Assembly: GCA_009193035.1 (NCBI GenBank)
Contig: SWDT01000180.1
Coordinates: 1-64,000, forward strand
Source: Halicephalobus mephisto
Taxonomy: Eukaryota; Nematoda; Chromadorea; Rhabditida; Panagrolaimidae
Direction of reading: 5' to 3'
Length of the DNA stretch: 64,000 bases
Below the pieces are notes generated by a model. That model saw only the letters and a program-made list of their open reading frames with translations, was not told the DNA's origin and made no database searches. The translations under genes and the position numbers were made by a program. Of the stretch, positions 9,621 through 21,834 are shown in pieces (position 1 is the first letter of the stretch; the number at the start of each line of letters is the position of its first letter).

Positions 9621-12483
9621 ATGACTTCTACATGGAGACAGAATTATCCTTTCCTAGCTAGGATCGAAGGAGACCTGATATATGGCCTACTGCTGACTAT
9701 CTGTGCAATCATCGCCACTTTGTTGAGGAAAAACGCTTCGTTGGAACTCAGAAGGAACGTTGATGGAGTCATCGGGGTTATTATTACTGTAATCATCTGC
9801 AAACAAGTGGCATTCTATTCCTTAAGTATCGTTCTGGCTCATTTGATCGCGTTCAAATTTTTGCCGTACAAGTATGTTTCGACCGAGGTCCCATATATCG
9901 ATTGCTGCTTTTTAGGTCTCTAGTCACTTTTTCCTTCTATGGAACTTTTATCTACCTCGGTTTCCTCAGAGTCGCTCACAATTTCGGGTTGCCGAAATTG
10001 GAATTCATCGGAAACGCCATCCAGCTCCTGATGACGCTCCGGGTCATCGGGTTGTCTTACGAAATATACGATTCCGAAGAAGCCAAACACCAAATGACAG
10101 AAAAAAAAGACTCAAACAGAAGATTCATCATCGTTCCGTCGACTTGGGAAGCGTTCAATTACTGTTACAGTTTTATCGGACTTTTTACTGGACCTTATTA
10201 CACTTACCAAACTTACTACGATGCAATGCATTCCGAACATCTCCAAAGAATTTCTGTTCGGTCCTTGATTCTAGTCAAAATCAAAACTCTCTCGTGGAGT
10301 CTTCCGGCACTCATCGGATTCTACGCTCTTGGTCCGGTCGAGGTAGGTTTTTTTCGTGTTTGACATTTCAGTTCCAATTTTCACACTTTAATTTAAAAAC
10401 GATTTTAAATAACTTTACATCTGTTATATAGTATTTTAAAAACAAAGTAAATTTCCACTTTTTAATAATTTTAATGTAAAATTTGATATATCTTTAGAAT
10501 CCAGAATTAGTCTTCAGAATCCTAAAGTCCAAAGATTGATAATTAATTTTCATTCTAGATTCAGAATCTGTCTTATTACATCATTTTAAGTACTTTTTGT
10601 TCATTTCTAACCTCAGAATTGGAATATAAATCCTCAGGACAGAAATTTTACATTATTTTTGATATTTTTTAAAATTTAATATTTCTTTAAAATTACTTTT
10701 AGTGTCTTCTGAAAATTAGTTTTTATTTTTTAAGTTATTTTTAACATTCTTGTAAAATTATTTTTTAATATTTTTAAAAACAAGCAATGGAATTCATCTT
10801 TGATGGATTATTTTGTTTTAATTATGATTTTTGGGATATTTATTGAGGATTTCATATTTGAAAATTAATCCTGAAAAATAAATAAAGGATTTTGGATCCT
10901 ATATATCCTAATCCAGAAGTTTCCAGATCTATCAAAACGAAATATAGCTTGAAAACAATAATTACGAAATAGCTATCGCAAAAATCCAAATTTTAGGATG
11001 ATTTTAAAAAATTTTTTTGAAATAATTTTTTATATAATGTTTACAATATATGAATAATTATGAAAGAATCACAAAAATCAAAATTTTAGGATGATTTTAA
11101 AAAATTTTTTTGAAATAATTTCTTAAACAACTTATATATAATGTTTACAATATATGAATAATTGTGAAAAAAAATTGAAATTACTAAATAATCATCACAA
11201 AAATCCAAATTTTAGACTACTTTTTGGAAATTTTTCTGAAATAATTTCTTAAATAATGTTTACAATATATGAATAATTATGAAAAAATATAAAATTACGA
11301 AATAATCATCACAAAAATCCGTATTTTAGGCTACTTTGAGTTCTACAAATTTACATTGAGATAATTTCTTCAAAATTGACGATTTTTTATTTCAGATCCT
11401 GAGAACAGATGCCATCAAGGAATACTCCATCTTGACTTGCTTTGTGCTCTCTGCCCTCGCTTTCTGCTATCTTAGAACCCGTATTTACACGGCCTGGATG
11501 ATTGCTGAATCGATCTGCGTCCTGAGTGGAATCGGAGTCTACCCCAAGAGCTGCAACTCTATTCCTGGAGCTGGTCCACGTAACATTGAAGGATTAAAAG
11601 AAACCAATAATCTCGATGTTACTTATGACGACGAAACCATCAATAACCTGGATATTTGTCATATTGAAAGCAGCGATGGATTCAGATCCGGAATGCGGGC
11701 CTGGAACCGCAGTGTTCAATTTTGGCTCGCTAATTTCGTTTACAAAAGATCTTTCAAATCAATCAGGTGAGTTTTTTATTTTTTTTAATTTCTATATTTT
11801 TAAAAATATATTTTATAATTTTTAAATTTATTAATTTTTATATTTTTATATTTTTAAGAATATATTTTATAATTTTTAAATTTATTAATTTTTATATTTT
11901 TCTAAATTTTTATATTTTTTAAATATATTTTATAATTTTAATTTTTTTAATTTTTTTAATTTGTATCTTTTATATTCGATTTTGTAATTTTTTAAATATG
12001 TTTTGATTTTCATATTTACTTTTGGATATTTTACACTTTATTTTTTATATTTTTTTGTATTTTTTTACTTTTTTAAATTTGATTAATTTTCAGAATGCCA
12101 TATACGATGTTCGTCAGTGCCTTCTGGCACGGAATCCACCCTGGTTATTTCCTTTCTTTCTTGACAATTCCCCTTTGCACTACAGCTGAGGATTTAGTAT
12201 TCTCCGCAATTCCCCGGAACCAAAAAGGAGAACATCCAAAATGGTTTTCAATGACGTATTAATTTATTTTTAATTTACTTAGTTAAAAAATTTTTTCAGA
12301 TGGCGATTTATTCGAATGAGAGGTTTCGAAATGATGGCTTGTGGATTTTTGCTTCTTACTTGGGAGGATACGGTGAGATTGTGGAATTGTCTTCATTGGT
12401 GGCTGCATTTTGTGATGATTACGGTAGCAGGGATTTCTTTCCTGATTGTCAGCAATCAAAAAGGATCGAAAAAAAAGGATTAG
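9621..12483 (+). CDS. mboa-7: Lysophosphatidylinositol acyltransferase, MBOAT7 family (MBOA-7), 5 exons
   Basis: Multipass ER/endosomal enzyme that transfers polyunsaturated acyl chains, in MBOAT7 arachidonate, to the sn-2 position of lysophosphatidylinositol. Exons: 9621-9871, 9916-10342, 11396-11766, 12094-12255, 12300-12483; 464 residues, against 472 in human. Introns 1 and 4 are only 44 bp. Visible: several hydrophobic segments in exons 1-2, TGPYYTYQTYYD (exon 2), YDDETINNLD and MRAWNRSVQFWL with the MBOAT Asn (about N330), AFWHGIHPGYFLSF with the catalytic His (about H362), and the final WRFIRMRGFE...WEDT block. The order and spacing match MBOAT7 throughout. The C-terminus ends in SKKKD. 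The start ATG sits 2 bases after a CTCCAG acceptor. An AATAAA signal lies 60 bases past the stop. Confidence 0.95.
10343..11395 (+). repeat. MBOAT7-like intron 2 with sense-oriented intron repeats
   Basis: A 1.05 kb intron. Its second half (10895-11395) has four degenerate tandem copies of the AAATTTTAGG unit, each preceded by TTACGAAATAATCATC and AAAATCC. They begin after a CCTATATATCCTAATCCAGA segment that recurs in the SIK and MGRN1-like introns. The first half is AT-rich without features. Confidence 0.7.
11767..12093. repeat. AT-rich tandem intron of the MBOAT7-like gene
   Basis: Intron 3 consists of three to four short tandem units of about 60 bp made of ATTTTTATATTTTTAA. No other signal. 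Confidence 0.6.
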
Positions 12484-12542
12484 TTTTTGTAAAATATTTC
12501 AGTAAATTTTTACATTGTACGAAATCGAAAAAGATATTTCTT

Positions 12543-12548
12543 AATAAA
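12543..12548 (+). terminator. Polyadenylation signal of the MBOAT7-like gene
   Basis: AATAAA, 60 bases after the stop codon, in an otherwise short 3' flank. Confidence 0.6.
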
Positions 12549-12699
12549 TAACGCAATATTTTTAATTTTACTTTTACAAAAACGGAAATAAGTATTACTG
12601 TGGAATTGTCCTAAAAAAGTAATTTCTAGATTTATTTTTATAAAAAAAATTTTCTGCATGAGAATTAAAAATATAATTTTTAATCGCAAAAATTAAATA

Positions 12700-13035
12700 T
12701 CTTATTATTTTTAATTACAGTAACCTAGTTAATTGATATGGAGGAATTTTTGTTCCGGAACCATGTGAAAAGTAAAAAATAGGACTATTTAATATATCAA
12801 CATGAAATTTAAAAAAAATAAAATTTAACTATTGAGAAGTAGTTCTTTCTAGCTACAGTAACCCAACTAATTGATACACAGGATTTTCGTTTCGGGACCA
12901 TGTGGAAGATTAAATGATATTGGATTCGATATATCAACATGAAAATTTTAAAAAAAATACACTGCACATCTTTCTCTAGCTACAGTAACCCAGCCAATCG
13001 ATACGCAGGAGTTTTCTTTCCGAGATCACACTGAA
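12700..13035. repeat. Three degenerate tandem units in the 12.5-13.1 kb intergenic stretch
   Basis: Each unit of about 120-140 bp contains TACAGTAACCCA, TTGATAC.CAGG, a TTTCGGGACCATGTG block and ATATATCAACATGAAA. Copies begin near 12714, 12853 and 12980; the last is partial. Nothing else is seen between the MBOAT polyadenylation signal and the next gene. Confidence 0.7.
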
Positions 13036-13194
13036 TTGTTTTAATAAGATGAATTTCCTCACATTAAAAAGTAATTTTCCAGTCTACTTTATTCTCAAAA
13101 TAACTAGACGAATACTAAATCGAATTTCAAATGCAAAAATGCTCATGAAACCTGATAATCACAATGTAAAACTAAATCTAAAAAATCTGAATAA

Positions 13195-13374
13195 CTAAAC
13201 ACTACTAACCTCAAAAAGGAATTCCTGGTCTAAAAACGGATAACCGTCGAAATAGGAAATTCTGGCCTTCAACCCGGATTCATTGAATTGTAGGATGTGG
13301 TTCGAAAACCTGCCAGAATTTAAAAAGGAATGAAGAATCGGATTCACAATAACGGACACAAGAAGCCGATCAAC
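13195..13374 (-). CDS. Candidate alternative or true 3' exon of the acidic-protein gene
   Basis: A 60-codon open frame (59 residues plus TAG) follows a clean acceptor (TTAATCTCAG). It reads VDRLLVSVIVNPILHSFLNS... to GYPFLDQEFLFEVSSV and looks like folded-protein sequence. It has no start codon and only one of the three phases is open, so it should be a terminal exon. An AATAAA on the minus strand near 13093 fits a gene end here. The matching donor in the preceding exon is unclear: the only phase-0 GT sites (CTCGAC|GTTACT, CCTCGT|GTTATC) are weak. Confidence 0.35.
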   Translation of the reverse strand, partial: VDRLLVSVIVNPILHSFLNSGRFSNHILQFNESGLKARISYFDGYPFLDQEFLFEVSSV

Positions 13375-13460
13375 CTGAGATTAAGTAACAAAGTAATATA
13401 TCAAAAATCACCCATAGACTAAGTTAAAATTGGTTTTTTTTGTATTTTTTGAAGCACGAT

Positions 13461-14424
13461 TTAAGTTTCAAGATCGGGAGTGGCTTCGAGAGTAACGTCG
13501 AGTCGTTTAGCCGGCTCGTTGCAGATGATAACACGAGGTCGAGTCAGCTGGTTGTAAGAAGAGTAGGACATGGATATCCCCGCGTTATCTGGACGTGTTC
13601 CCAAGACACGATTCCGATAATCAGCTGGTTGGATCGAACGGGATAGTTCCTGCATATTTTCGTAAATCGATCCATGTGGAATTTTATCCTAAAAATAAAA
13701 ACTAATTTTTAAAGTTTTATTTTAAAAATTACATTTTTTTCTTTTTTGTCAAGTCTAGCAATCGGACTACGTGGCCTTTTGGTCATCGGATTAATCCCAA
13801 AATCGACATTGATCGGCATGGAATGAGGAACGTTACCTCGTCGATTAGAATCCAAGTTGGCCATTTGATCGATTCCCTCATCGTTACTTTCATCTTCAGA
13901 CGATATATCCAAATCAGATCCGTATTTTTCTACAGAGTCCTCCTTGTTGTCTTCATCAAGGTCAAATTGGGAATCAATTTCTAAAACAAAAACCTCATAT
14001 ATCGAAAATTTGAAATTTACAAAGTTCATATTTCGAAAAAAGTAAAAACCTCATATATCAAAAAAGTAGAAATCTTTATTCATAAAAAAATCTAAATTCA
14101 AATATATAAAAACTTCCAATTTATATATAAAAAAATCAAATTTTGTATATCGAAAAACCAAAGTTCATATTTCGAGAAAAGTTGAAATTTTATGTTGAAA
14201 AAATTATGGAAATTTTACACATCGAAAATTAAAATCTACAAAAAAAACAAAATTTTATAAAAAAAAACAAAATTTTATAAAAAAAACTCACTTTTTGGTG
14301 CCTGGCGGATATTTTTCTTGAGTGAAACCTCCCGATTGCCCAAGTCATCTATGATGGAGTGCTTTTCATCATAGATCTCGATATTCTGATTCTGACGTTC
14401 ACCGAGATTATTTTCGAGAGGCAT
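13461..14424 (-). CDS. Unrecognised acidic, probably disordered protein, 3 exons
   Basis: Exons 14424-14292, 13980-13733 and 13688-13461 join in phase to a 202-residue product. The middle exon is rich in Asp, Glu and Ser (EDNKEDSVEKYGSDLDISSE type), followed by a basic Pro/Arg stretch (TKRPRSPIARLDKKEK). The last exon is more structured-looking (ADYRNRVLGTRPDN, QLTRPRVIICNEPAKRLD). No signal peptide or membrane segment, and I do not recognise the family. Donors GTGAGT and GTAATT and acceptors TTTTAG support the model. The last exon may instead splice onward to 13374-13195 (separate entry), replacing the final about 15 residues. The 5' flank is GC-rich, and an upstream small open frame about 120 bp away suggests a possible operon. 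Confidence 0.55.
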
Positions 14425-14544
14425 CTTCCGCCAGCGACGTCGTTACGACGAGGGAACACCGACCCGCAAGTTTAGCCTCGGAACTTCAGCTGCCAAACTG
14501 CTGCGTTGTCTGAATAATAAGATTGATAAGTGAAAAAAAAAATA

Positions 14545-14724
14545 TCAATTGAGCAATAACGCGAAATGCAAGAAACTCCATTTATCGAAATAAAAGCCGA
14601 GTACAAGAAACAAACCCGACATTGTTGCTGTAGAAAAACCCATTTTTCCAATATTTGGCGAAGAATAGACAGACAAATGTGTTTTCTCCAAAAGTGAATG
14701 GTCGTCCCCATGAAGACCGAACAT
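14545..14724 (-). CDS. Possible 59-residue single-pass membrane peptide
   Basis: Open frame from ATG at 14724, with a charged N-terminal part (GLHGDDHSLLEKTH) and a hydrophobic stretch (MSGLFLVLGFYFD, FLHFALLL) that would span a membrane. Codon choice looks genic. Its stop lies 120 bp before the ATG of the acidic-protein gene, with a TTATTCAG acceptor between, which resembles nematode operon spacing. No family recognised; it could also be an exon fragment. Confidence 0.35.
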   Translation of the reverse strand: MFGLHGDDHSLLEKTHLSVYSSPNIGKMGFSTATMSGLFLVLGFYFDKWSFLHFALLLN

Positions 14725-17245
14725 GGTAAAATTGGCTTCAATCAAAAATCAAAAATTCCAGGCTTATTCAAATAAATAAGGATTACTGTAATTTTATGAA
14801 TAGCCAATTTCAAAATTAAAAAATACAATTTTAGGCCAATTCAAAAACTAATTTTTTAAAAAAGTTTCAGTTATTTTTATACAAAAATTTAAAAAAATAA
14901 ATTTTCATATATAATTTTTTTATTTTTTTTAATTTTAAAATTTTCTAAAATTTTTTTATAATTTTATAATTTTTAGTTTTTTATAATTTTCGAATTTTTT
15001 AAAGTTTTTTAGATTTTACCGTAATTTCCCAAAATGACTATTTGGACTAAATGAGAAAATATCCAAAGCTAGGATAAACAACTTTGGAAAGCAAAATTTT
15101 ATTTTTGAAAACAAACGTCTTGTAAACGTTATAAAATACGTTCTCTAGGCAACGACAAAAAATTTACTAAAATATCTTTCATAATTACGCTTTACTTAAC
15201 AATTGCGGTAAATTATCAGACTGATGAAGGTGTCAATTTTGTTATATGAGACATAACCGAAAAAATAAGCAATTAAAAATAGTCAATAAGTTTCTCAAAA
15301 CCAAAGACGAAAACTGCCGCAACGACTCGCGGTTTTCGCGGCGAGAGTGCCCAGTAACAGGAGTTAAAAACAAATTTCACATTGTCCAACAACTTACATA
15401 ATTTAAAAAATACGAAATCCAAAAAATAATCAAATACAAAATTCAAAAATTAATCAAATACAATCCAAAAAATAAAAACTTAAATTCTATATAAGTCAAT
15501 CTTTGTACCGAAAATATTTAACGAAAAATAAATTTTCGAATTTTTTAGATATCATTGAAAAATAAAAAATTAAAAATGATCAATAAAAAAATCAAAGATC
15601 TAAATTAGATAAACCGAACTAGTCGCGATTTTCGCGGCGAGAGCACCTGACGGAAGGAGTTACGACCAGAGCCGTCGATTTCGAACTTTGAACTCAAACC
15701 GATTTCAAATTTTCCAACAAATTTCGAACTAATTATAACTTCCAAACTGATTTCGAAATTTCCAACAAATTTCGAAATATTTCTAATCGATTTCGAAATA
15801 TTTCCAACAAATTTCGAACTAATTATAACAAATTTCGAAATATTTCTAATCGATTTCGAAATTTCCAACAAATTTCGAAATATTTCTAACAAATTTCGAA
15901 CTAATTATAACTTCCAAACCGATTTCGAAATTTCAAACTAATTTCAATTCGAAAATCGACGGTTTGAACTCGAACTAATTCGATTTTATGAAATGTGTGT
16001 TTTTATTTCATATATAGTTTAAAAACAAAGGTTCTGCAACGAAAAATTGCAAAAAATAAAGTTTCCATAAGTGACTAAAAGATAATACTAAATTTTTTCA
16101 CTAAAATTATTCGAAAATTTCGAAAAATAAACAATAAAAAAATAAAATCCTTAAAAATCAAAGTTAAATAAATTTTCCAAAATTTTCGTGATAAAAGCAC
16201 TTAAAAATTATTTTAAAAATATTTTCATTTTTTATATAATTTAAAAAATAAGGAATTAAAGATGACAAAAAATAGAATTTTTAGAAGTTAAAGATAAATA
16301 TTTACAAGAATTTGGAGTTTTCGTAGTGAGAGCACTTATTCGAAAAATTAGAAAAACAAATTTTCGATTTTTACATAATTAAAAAAAATAAAAAAATAAA
16401 AATAAAAATATGTAATATTCGGTTTTTTCGTGGTGAGAGCACTTATGTAAAAATTAAAAATTTGTTTTTCTAATTTTTCAAATAATTTAAAAAAATTCAT
16501 AAATTAAAAATAAAAATTAAAATTAAAATATGTAATATTCGTTTTTTTTCGTGGTGAGAGCACTTATTCGGAAAATTAGAAAAACAAATTTTTCAATTTT
16601 TACATAATTTTAAAAAATTCATAAATTAAAATTAAAAATAAAAAATTAAAATAAAAATATGTAATATTCATTTTTTTTCGTGGTGAGAGCACTTATTGGA
16701 AAAAAGTTATTAAAGAAATAAATTTTTTAATCTTATACATAATTGAAAAAAATGATTAAATTTAAAAAGTAGAAATTTTAAAACTAAGAAACAAATCCAA
16801 TAAGTAGAGTAAATTATTGGTTTTTTCGTGGTGGGAGTATCTACTCAAAGAAGTTATGAAAAAGTAACTTTTCAATTTTTATATATAATTAAAAATTCCA
16901 TAAAATTATAAAATAAAAATTTTAAAACTAAAGCGAATCAGAAGAGTGAATTATTGTTTTTTTCGCGATGGGAGTATTTAATGAAAAAATTATAAAACAA
17001 ATTTTTAATTTTTATACATAATTAAAAAACATAAAATTGAAAAATGAAAATTTTTAAAATTAAGCGAATCAAATGAGTGAATTATTGTTTTTTTCGCGGT
17101 GGGAGTACTTGATAAAAAAATTATAAAACAAATTTTTAATTTTTATACATAATTAAAAATTCCATAAAATTATAAAATAAAAATTTTAAAACTAAAGCGA
17201 ATCAAAAGAGTGAATTATTGTTTTTTTCGTGGTGGGAGTACTCAC
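14725..17245. repeat. Gene-free tract with two tandem arrays
   Basis: 15290-15660 has two copies of a TTCGCGGCGAGAG-centred unit. 15680-15960 is an array of short TTTCGAA.TTTCCAACAAA units. 16310-17240 has about seven units of 100-130 bp, each containing TTTTTTCGTGGTGAGAGCAC or its TGGGAGTA variant. The rest is AT-rich. Open frames here are translations of the repeats. Confidence 0.75.
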
Positions 17246-17521
17246 TGAACCAGAACTGAAATCGAAAATCAACTTCCAATTGCTTCTGGCAAAATAATCA
17301 ATTTTTGATTTTGTGCTTTTTCTTGGTTTTCTGCATCGAAAATAAATCTTTTTTTCGTCTAGGGACCAATTTTCATAAAAAATGGTTTCTGTAACACGAA
17401 ACTTGGCAGTGTCCGAGCAAAGGACGAAGGTTGTTAAAATTGAGATCAGAGTCGGGACATGGCCTGGTGCCTGGTTTGCTGCGGAAGATAGGAGCGAGTG
17501 GGAAGACAGCCAGTTCTGCAC
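17246..17521 (-). other. Possible orphan coding exon beside the 16-17 kb array
   Basis: An open frame of 92 codons bounded by a good donor (GTGAGT) and a possible TCTAG acceptor. It has no ATG and a stop directly upstream. It includes an ANQAPGHVPTLISILTTFVL-like stretch and a basic CRKPRKSTKSK stretch. The donor and flanking bases (GTGAGTACTCCCACCACG) are the sequence reiterated in the adjacent array. No partner exon or family found. Confidence 0.2.
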
Positions 17522-17717
17522 CTAGACTTGGCTGAAAACGTTTTCTCTGTCATGCCATTTTTCTCGAGGACAAAAAAAACGTGAAAAATATATTTCAATT
17601 TTTATTTATTTTTTATTTTTTAGTGTTATTTTTGAAATTTAAATTATAATTTTATAAAAATTAAATTTTCTTTGAATTTGAGTTGGTTTTTTGAAAAATC
17701 CAAATGTGCAGATGGGA

Positions 17718-17750
17718 CACGAGGCCTTTCGTCGCCGCAGGGCCTCGTCC
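17718..17750. other. Short GC-rich inverted repeat
   Basis: ACGAGGCC and GGCCTCGT flank a spacer of about 16 bases, a strong stem for such AT-rich surroundings. No snRNA, tRNA or spliced-leader RNA features seen. Confidence 0.35.
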
Positions 17751-20189
17751 GGCATCCACGGAAAACACCGAGTTTCCTGTTGGAAATTTCACTTTTAATT
17801 GAACTTTTTTAAAGTAAAAATTAATTTTCTTATTGAATTTTTATATTTAAAAAATAATTTTCATTTAATTTTTATATTAAAAAATTTATTTTTTTATTGA
17901 ATTTTTATATTTAAAAAATTATTTTTATTGAACTTTTTTAAAATATAAAAATTAATTTTCTTATTAAATTTTTATATTTAAAAATTTATTTTTTATTGAA
18001 TTTTTACATTTAAAAAATTATTTTTATTGAACTTTTTTAAAATATAAAATTAATTTTAATGAAACTTTTTAGTATAAAAAATAATTTTTAATCGAACTTT
18101 TTTAAATATAAAATTTTTATTGAACTTTTTTAAAATATAAAATTAATTTTAATCAAACTTTAAATTAAAAAATAATGTTTGTAAATTTTTTTAAAATAAA
18201 AATTAATTTTTTAAATTTTTTTAATATAAAAATTTATTTTTTATTGAATTTGTTTAAAATAAAAATTTATTTTTTATTGGATTTGTTTAAAATAAAAATT
18301 TATTTTTTTAATTTTCAAATATTTGAAGTTACTGAAAAATTTTTACATAAAATTTTTGAATTGTAAAAAAGTGACCTTTTGCCTAGATTTAGTTTTGGAA
18401 ATTTATGCAGAATGCAATCAAAAATGCTTCAGCCGAGTGAATGTTGTAAATAATGAAATAAGCATGGGCGAAACTTTGGCATTTAACAAAACTCCAAAAC
18501 ACTACCAATGAGGTCGGAAAGTCGTTTCATGCCTTTGGCAAATATCCGTCCAATTAAATTTATAACTTACGAAATTTGTTTTTTGTTTGGTTTTAGTATT
18601 TCCACATCTACCGTAACTGGAAACACAACTTTCAAAAGCACATCTAACCTCATATACCGTACTCTGAACTCCTCCAAATTTTAAAAATTTGAATATTTTA
18701 AAAATTTAAGTACTTTTAAAAAATTAAGTATTTTTTTAAATTTAAATATTTTTTAAAAATCAATTTTTTTTATTTAAATTTTTTTTAAATTTGAATATTT
18801 TTTAAAAATTAATTTCGAAATTTCTATGTGGATTACTGCAGTTTAAAAATTTTTGAAAATTTGTGGCGAGGCAATTTTGTAAATTTTTTTCTATAATTAT
18901 ACAAATGCTAAAATTAAAAATTATATACTTTTTTGTAATTTTTGAATTCCCCGCCCAAAGGAAACGAGATTTACGAAGGTACAAAAATGGTAAATCTGGC
19001 AATTCGTGCCAAAATTAACTCACTTTCCGTCTTCTTTTTTCTTTACTTAATTTCTGGAAATTTTCAAAAATCCATTTCAAAATTTTTATTCTTTATTTTT
19101 TACAATATTATTACTATACTATTTTTCAAAATTTTTGAATTTCCTCAAAAAGTGAGAAAATTAAAAAAAATCTAATAATTTTTAAAATTTTCTAAAATTT
19201 AAATTTTTTTCGAAATTTTTTCAAAAAATGAGAAAATTTAAAAAAGAAAAATTTCATAATTTAAAAGATTTTTTATATAATTTTTAAAATTTTCTAAAAT
19301 TAAAAAAAAAATTTAATAATTTTTACTAGATTTAACTTTTTTGAATTTCAAAAATTCATATAAAGAAAATCTATAACATTATTTATTTCGAAATTTTTAC
19401 AATAATACTATATTGACCGAATTTTATGACTTTAACAATAACGAGAATTCGAAAAGGCCGGAATCGTGTTTTGTGAGTCTGAAACAAGAATCGATTGTCT
19501 GGCATACGTCAATGGTTGTTTTTCTGGCTTCATTCCGAGTTATTTAACCCGAAAAATGGTGCCTCAGGCAATGGCGTCATTTTCTTGTTTTTTAAAGTTT
19601 AAATTCTAAAAATTTAATTTCCATTGGTTTTATTAAAATTAATTTTTATTAATTCTAAAAATTCTATTTTTTATTGATTTTAAAAAATTCTATTTTTTTT
19701 ATTATTTTTAATAAATTCTATTTTTTTATTATTTTTAAAAATTTTATTTTTTAATTATTTTTAAAAAATTCTATTTTTTTTTATTATCTTTTAAAATTTT
19801 TTTTTATTGATTTTATTGAAATAATTTTTTACTGATTTTATTAAATTTAATAAATTTTTTCTGTCGTTTTAATACGTAATTGGTTTTTTAAACTTGCGTG
19901 GTAAATTTTTTTTAATTTTTTAATTTTTTAATTTTTGCACGTCAATCCCCGGAGTCCTTGTGACTTTAATAAAAATTACATTAAATTAACAAAATTTTAC
20001 TCAAAGAATTAAGTGATAATTTAATAATTAAATAAAAAAATTTTGTGACGAGAAATTTTCGATGTAATTTCCTGGATTAAAGAAGATTTAAAGGACCATC
20101 TAAATCTCTTTTTGAAGGAATTCAAAGTCGGAAAATTATTGTTTTTTGATAACTGAGCAGACTTTCGAAATTGACAAATAACTGTGTCA

Positions 20190-20385
20190 TGTTAAAAAAA
20201 CAATTTTAAACATGATTGTTAAAAAAAATTATTTTAATCAAGATTGTTAAAAAAACAATTTTAAACATGATTGTTAAGAAAAATAATTTTAAACATGATT
20301 GTTAAAAAAAAATAATTTTAAACATGATTGTTAAAAAAAACAATTTTAATCAAGATTGTTAAAAAAAATAATTTTAAACATGATC
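20190..20385. repeat. Approximately 30 bp tandem repeat
   Basis: About seven copies of a unit centred on CATGATTGTTAAAAAAA and AATTTTAA, alternating between CATGATT and CAAGATT variants. Confidence 0.85.
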
Positions 20386-21169
20386 GTCGTCAATCTTGTC
20401 GATTTTGAACTTTTGAACCGAACTCGAACTACTTTGAGTTCGAAAATTTATGGGGTTAGAGTTCGATGTGAAGTAATTTAAAAATACAGAAAAATTAAAA
20501 TATAAAATTAAATTTCAAAGTAATAAAAATTCGAAAATCTATAAAAATCCCATCAAAAGTAATTAAATTTTAAAAAATAAATAATAAAAATCTTAAAATT
20601 TAAAAAAAACAAATAATAAAAATTTGTATTTAACTTGAACAGTTGGACTTTGGAAATTATGGAGTCCAAAAATCTAAGGAAAAGTTCGGAAAAATATAAT
20701 TAATGTTTAAAAATCAAAACATTCGGGTTTAATATCCTAAGGGGTTCGAATATAAAAATTTAGAAGTTTTTATTTTTATTATAAATTTCAAATTTTAAAA
20801 AGTTTAATTTTTTATCAAATATTTTAAATTTAGAATTTAGAAGTTTTTATTTTTATTAAAAATTTCAAATTTTAAAAAGTTTAATTTTTTATTAAATATT
20901 TTAAATTTAAAAATTTCAAATTTAAAGAAATTAAATTTTCATTAAATGTTTTAAATTTTGAATTTTGAATTTTTTTATTTTTATTAAAAATTTTAAAAAA
21001 GTTTAATTTTTTATTAAATGTTTTAAATTTTAAAAATTTCGAATTTAGAGATTTAATTTTTATTAGAAAATCTAAACCTAAAAACTTGACATATTTAATA
21101 AAAATTCAGATTTTTTAATTTTCAAATTCCGAATTTAAAAACTTCAATTTTAATCTAATTAATCCAAGT

Positions 21170-21600
21170 TCGGAAATCGACGGCCTTGATTTTCATTTTT
21201 GTTCTTTTCCGGATTTTTTGACGGATTACGTTCCTGATAAACCGTCATGAATTGTCTAATGCAATTTTCGTTTTTTTGAAACACGTCGGAAAAATTTTGT
21301 ACTTTGTGGAGGATTTTCAGAATCATGTTAGAAGCTAGTGAACCATGGCTTCGTGGTTCAAAAGACTCAAATTCCAGAAAAATGGAACGTTTGTCCGGTT
21401 GGTCGTGGGCAAACTTATGAATCAATTTTCTTACTTTTTAAATTTTTTCAATTTTGGTCAATTTCGAAATCGGTCAGTTTTGTCTACTTGTCTGGTTGGT
21501 GCGTTCTGGACTGACTGGCCTGGAACGGACCGCCGGACAGACAGCCGCCCGAGAGACGCACATACGGCCGGCCATCGAGGTTCCTTCGAGTTGATAGGTA
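21170..21600 (+). other. GC-richer block, possible non-coding first exon of the SIK gene
   Basis: Composition rises sharply at 21340-21600, ending at a good donor (GATAG|GTACGT at 21597-21598). Open frames exist on both strands (plus 21345-21680, minus 21159-21425), but none shows recognisable protein and they overlap. A 5' UTR exon of the downstream kinase gene is the simplest reading. Part of 21150-21190 belongs to a dispersed AGTTCGGAAATCGAC family. Confidence 0.3.
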
Positions 21601-21834
21601 CGTCCTGTTTGGACTCATATAAAACTGTCCTTTTGGAGTTCAAAAATGTGCGTACTTTGAGTTATCCTAAGTTCTCGTAAAATTATTGATTTTGTATAAT
21701 TTAAATATCAGTAAATTCAATGTTCAATCAATATGCGCAAAACTGAAAATTCGAGCTGACATAAATCATTCCTAAACACGAGCAAACTGCGCGTTACGCT
21801 CACACGTAAAAAAATCGGTTCGTTTGTCATCGTC

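Larger units (their letters stand above)
17522..21158. other. Gene-poor AT-rich stretch with small GC-richer islands
   Basis: Mostly poly-A/T tracts. Islands at 17700-17790 (with a short hairpin, see below), 18380-18620, 19430-19590 and 20060-20160 have near-balanced composition, but none gives a defensible exon. 20190-20385 is a separate tandem array. Confidence 0.4.

Noticed and set aside
15605..15892. 95-codon minus-strand frame rich in Ile, Ser and Lys
   Set aside because: Pure translation of the TTTCGAAATTTCCAACAAA array.
21345..21680. 111-codon plus-strand frame upstream of the kinase gene
   Set aside because: Sequence is not protein-like (odd Arg/Asp/Thr run from GC-rich DNA), overlaps a minus frame of equal quality, and contains a good splice donor; a non-coding leader exon is more likely.
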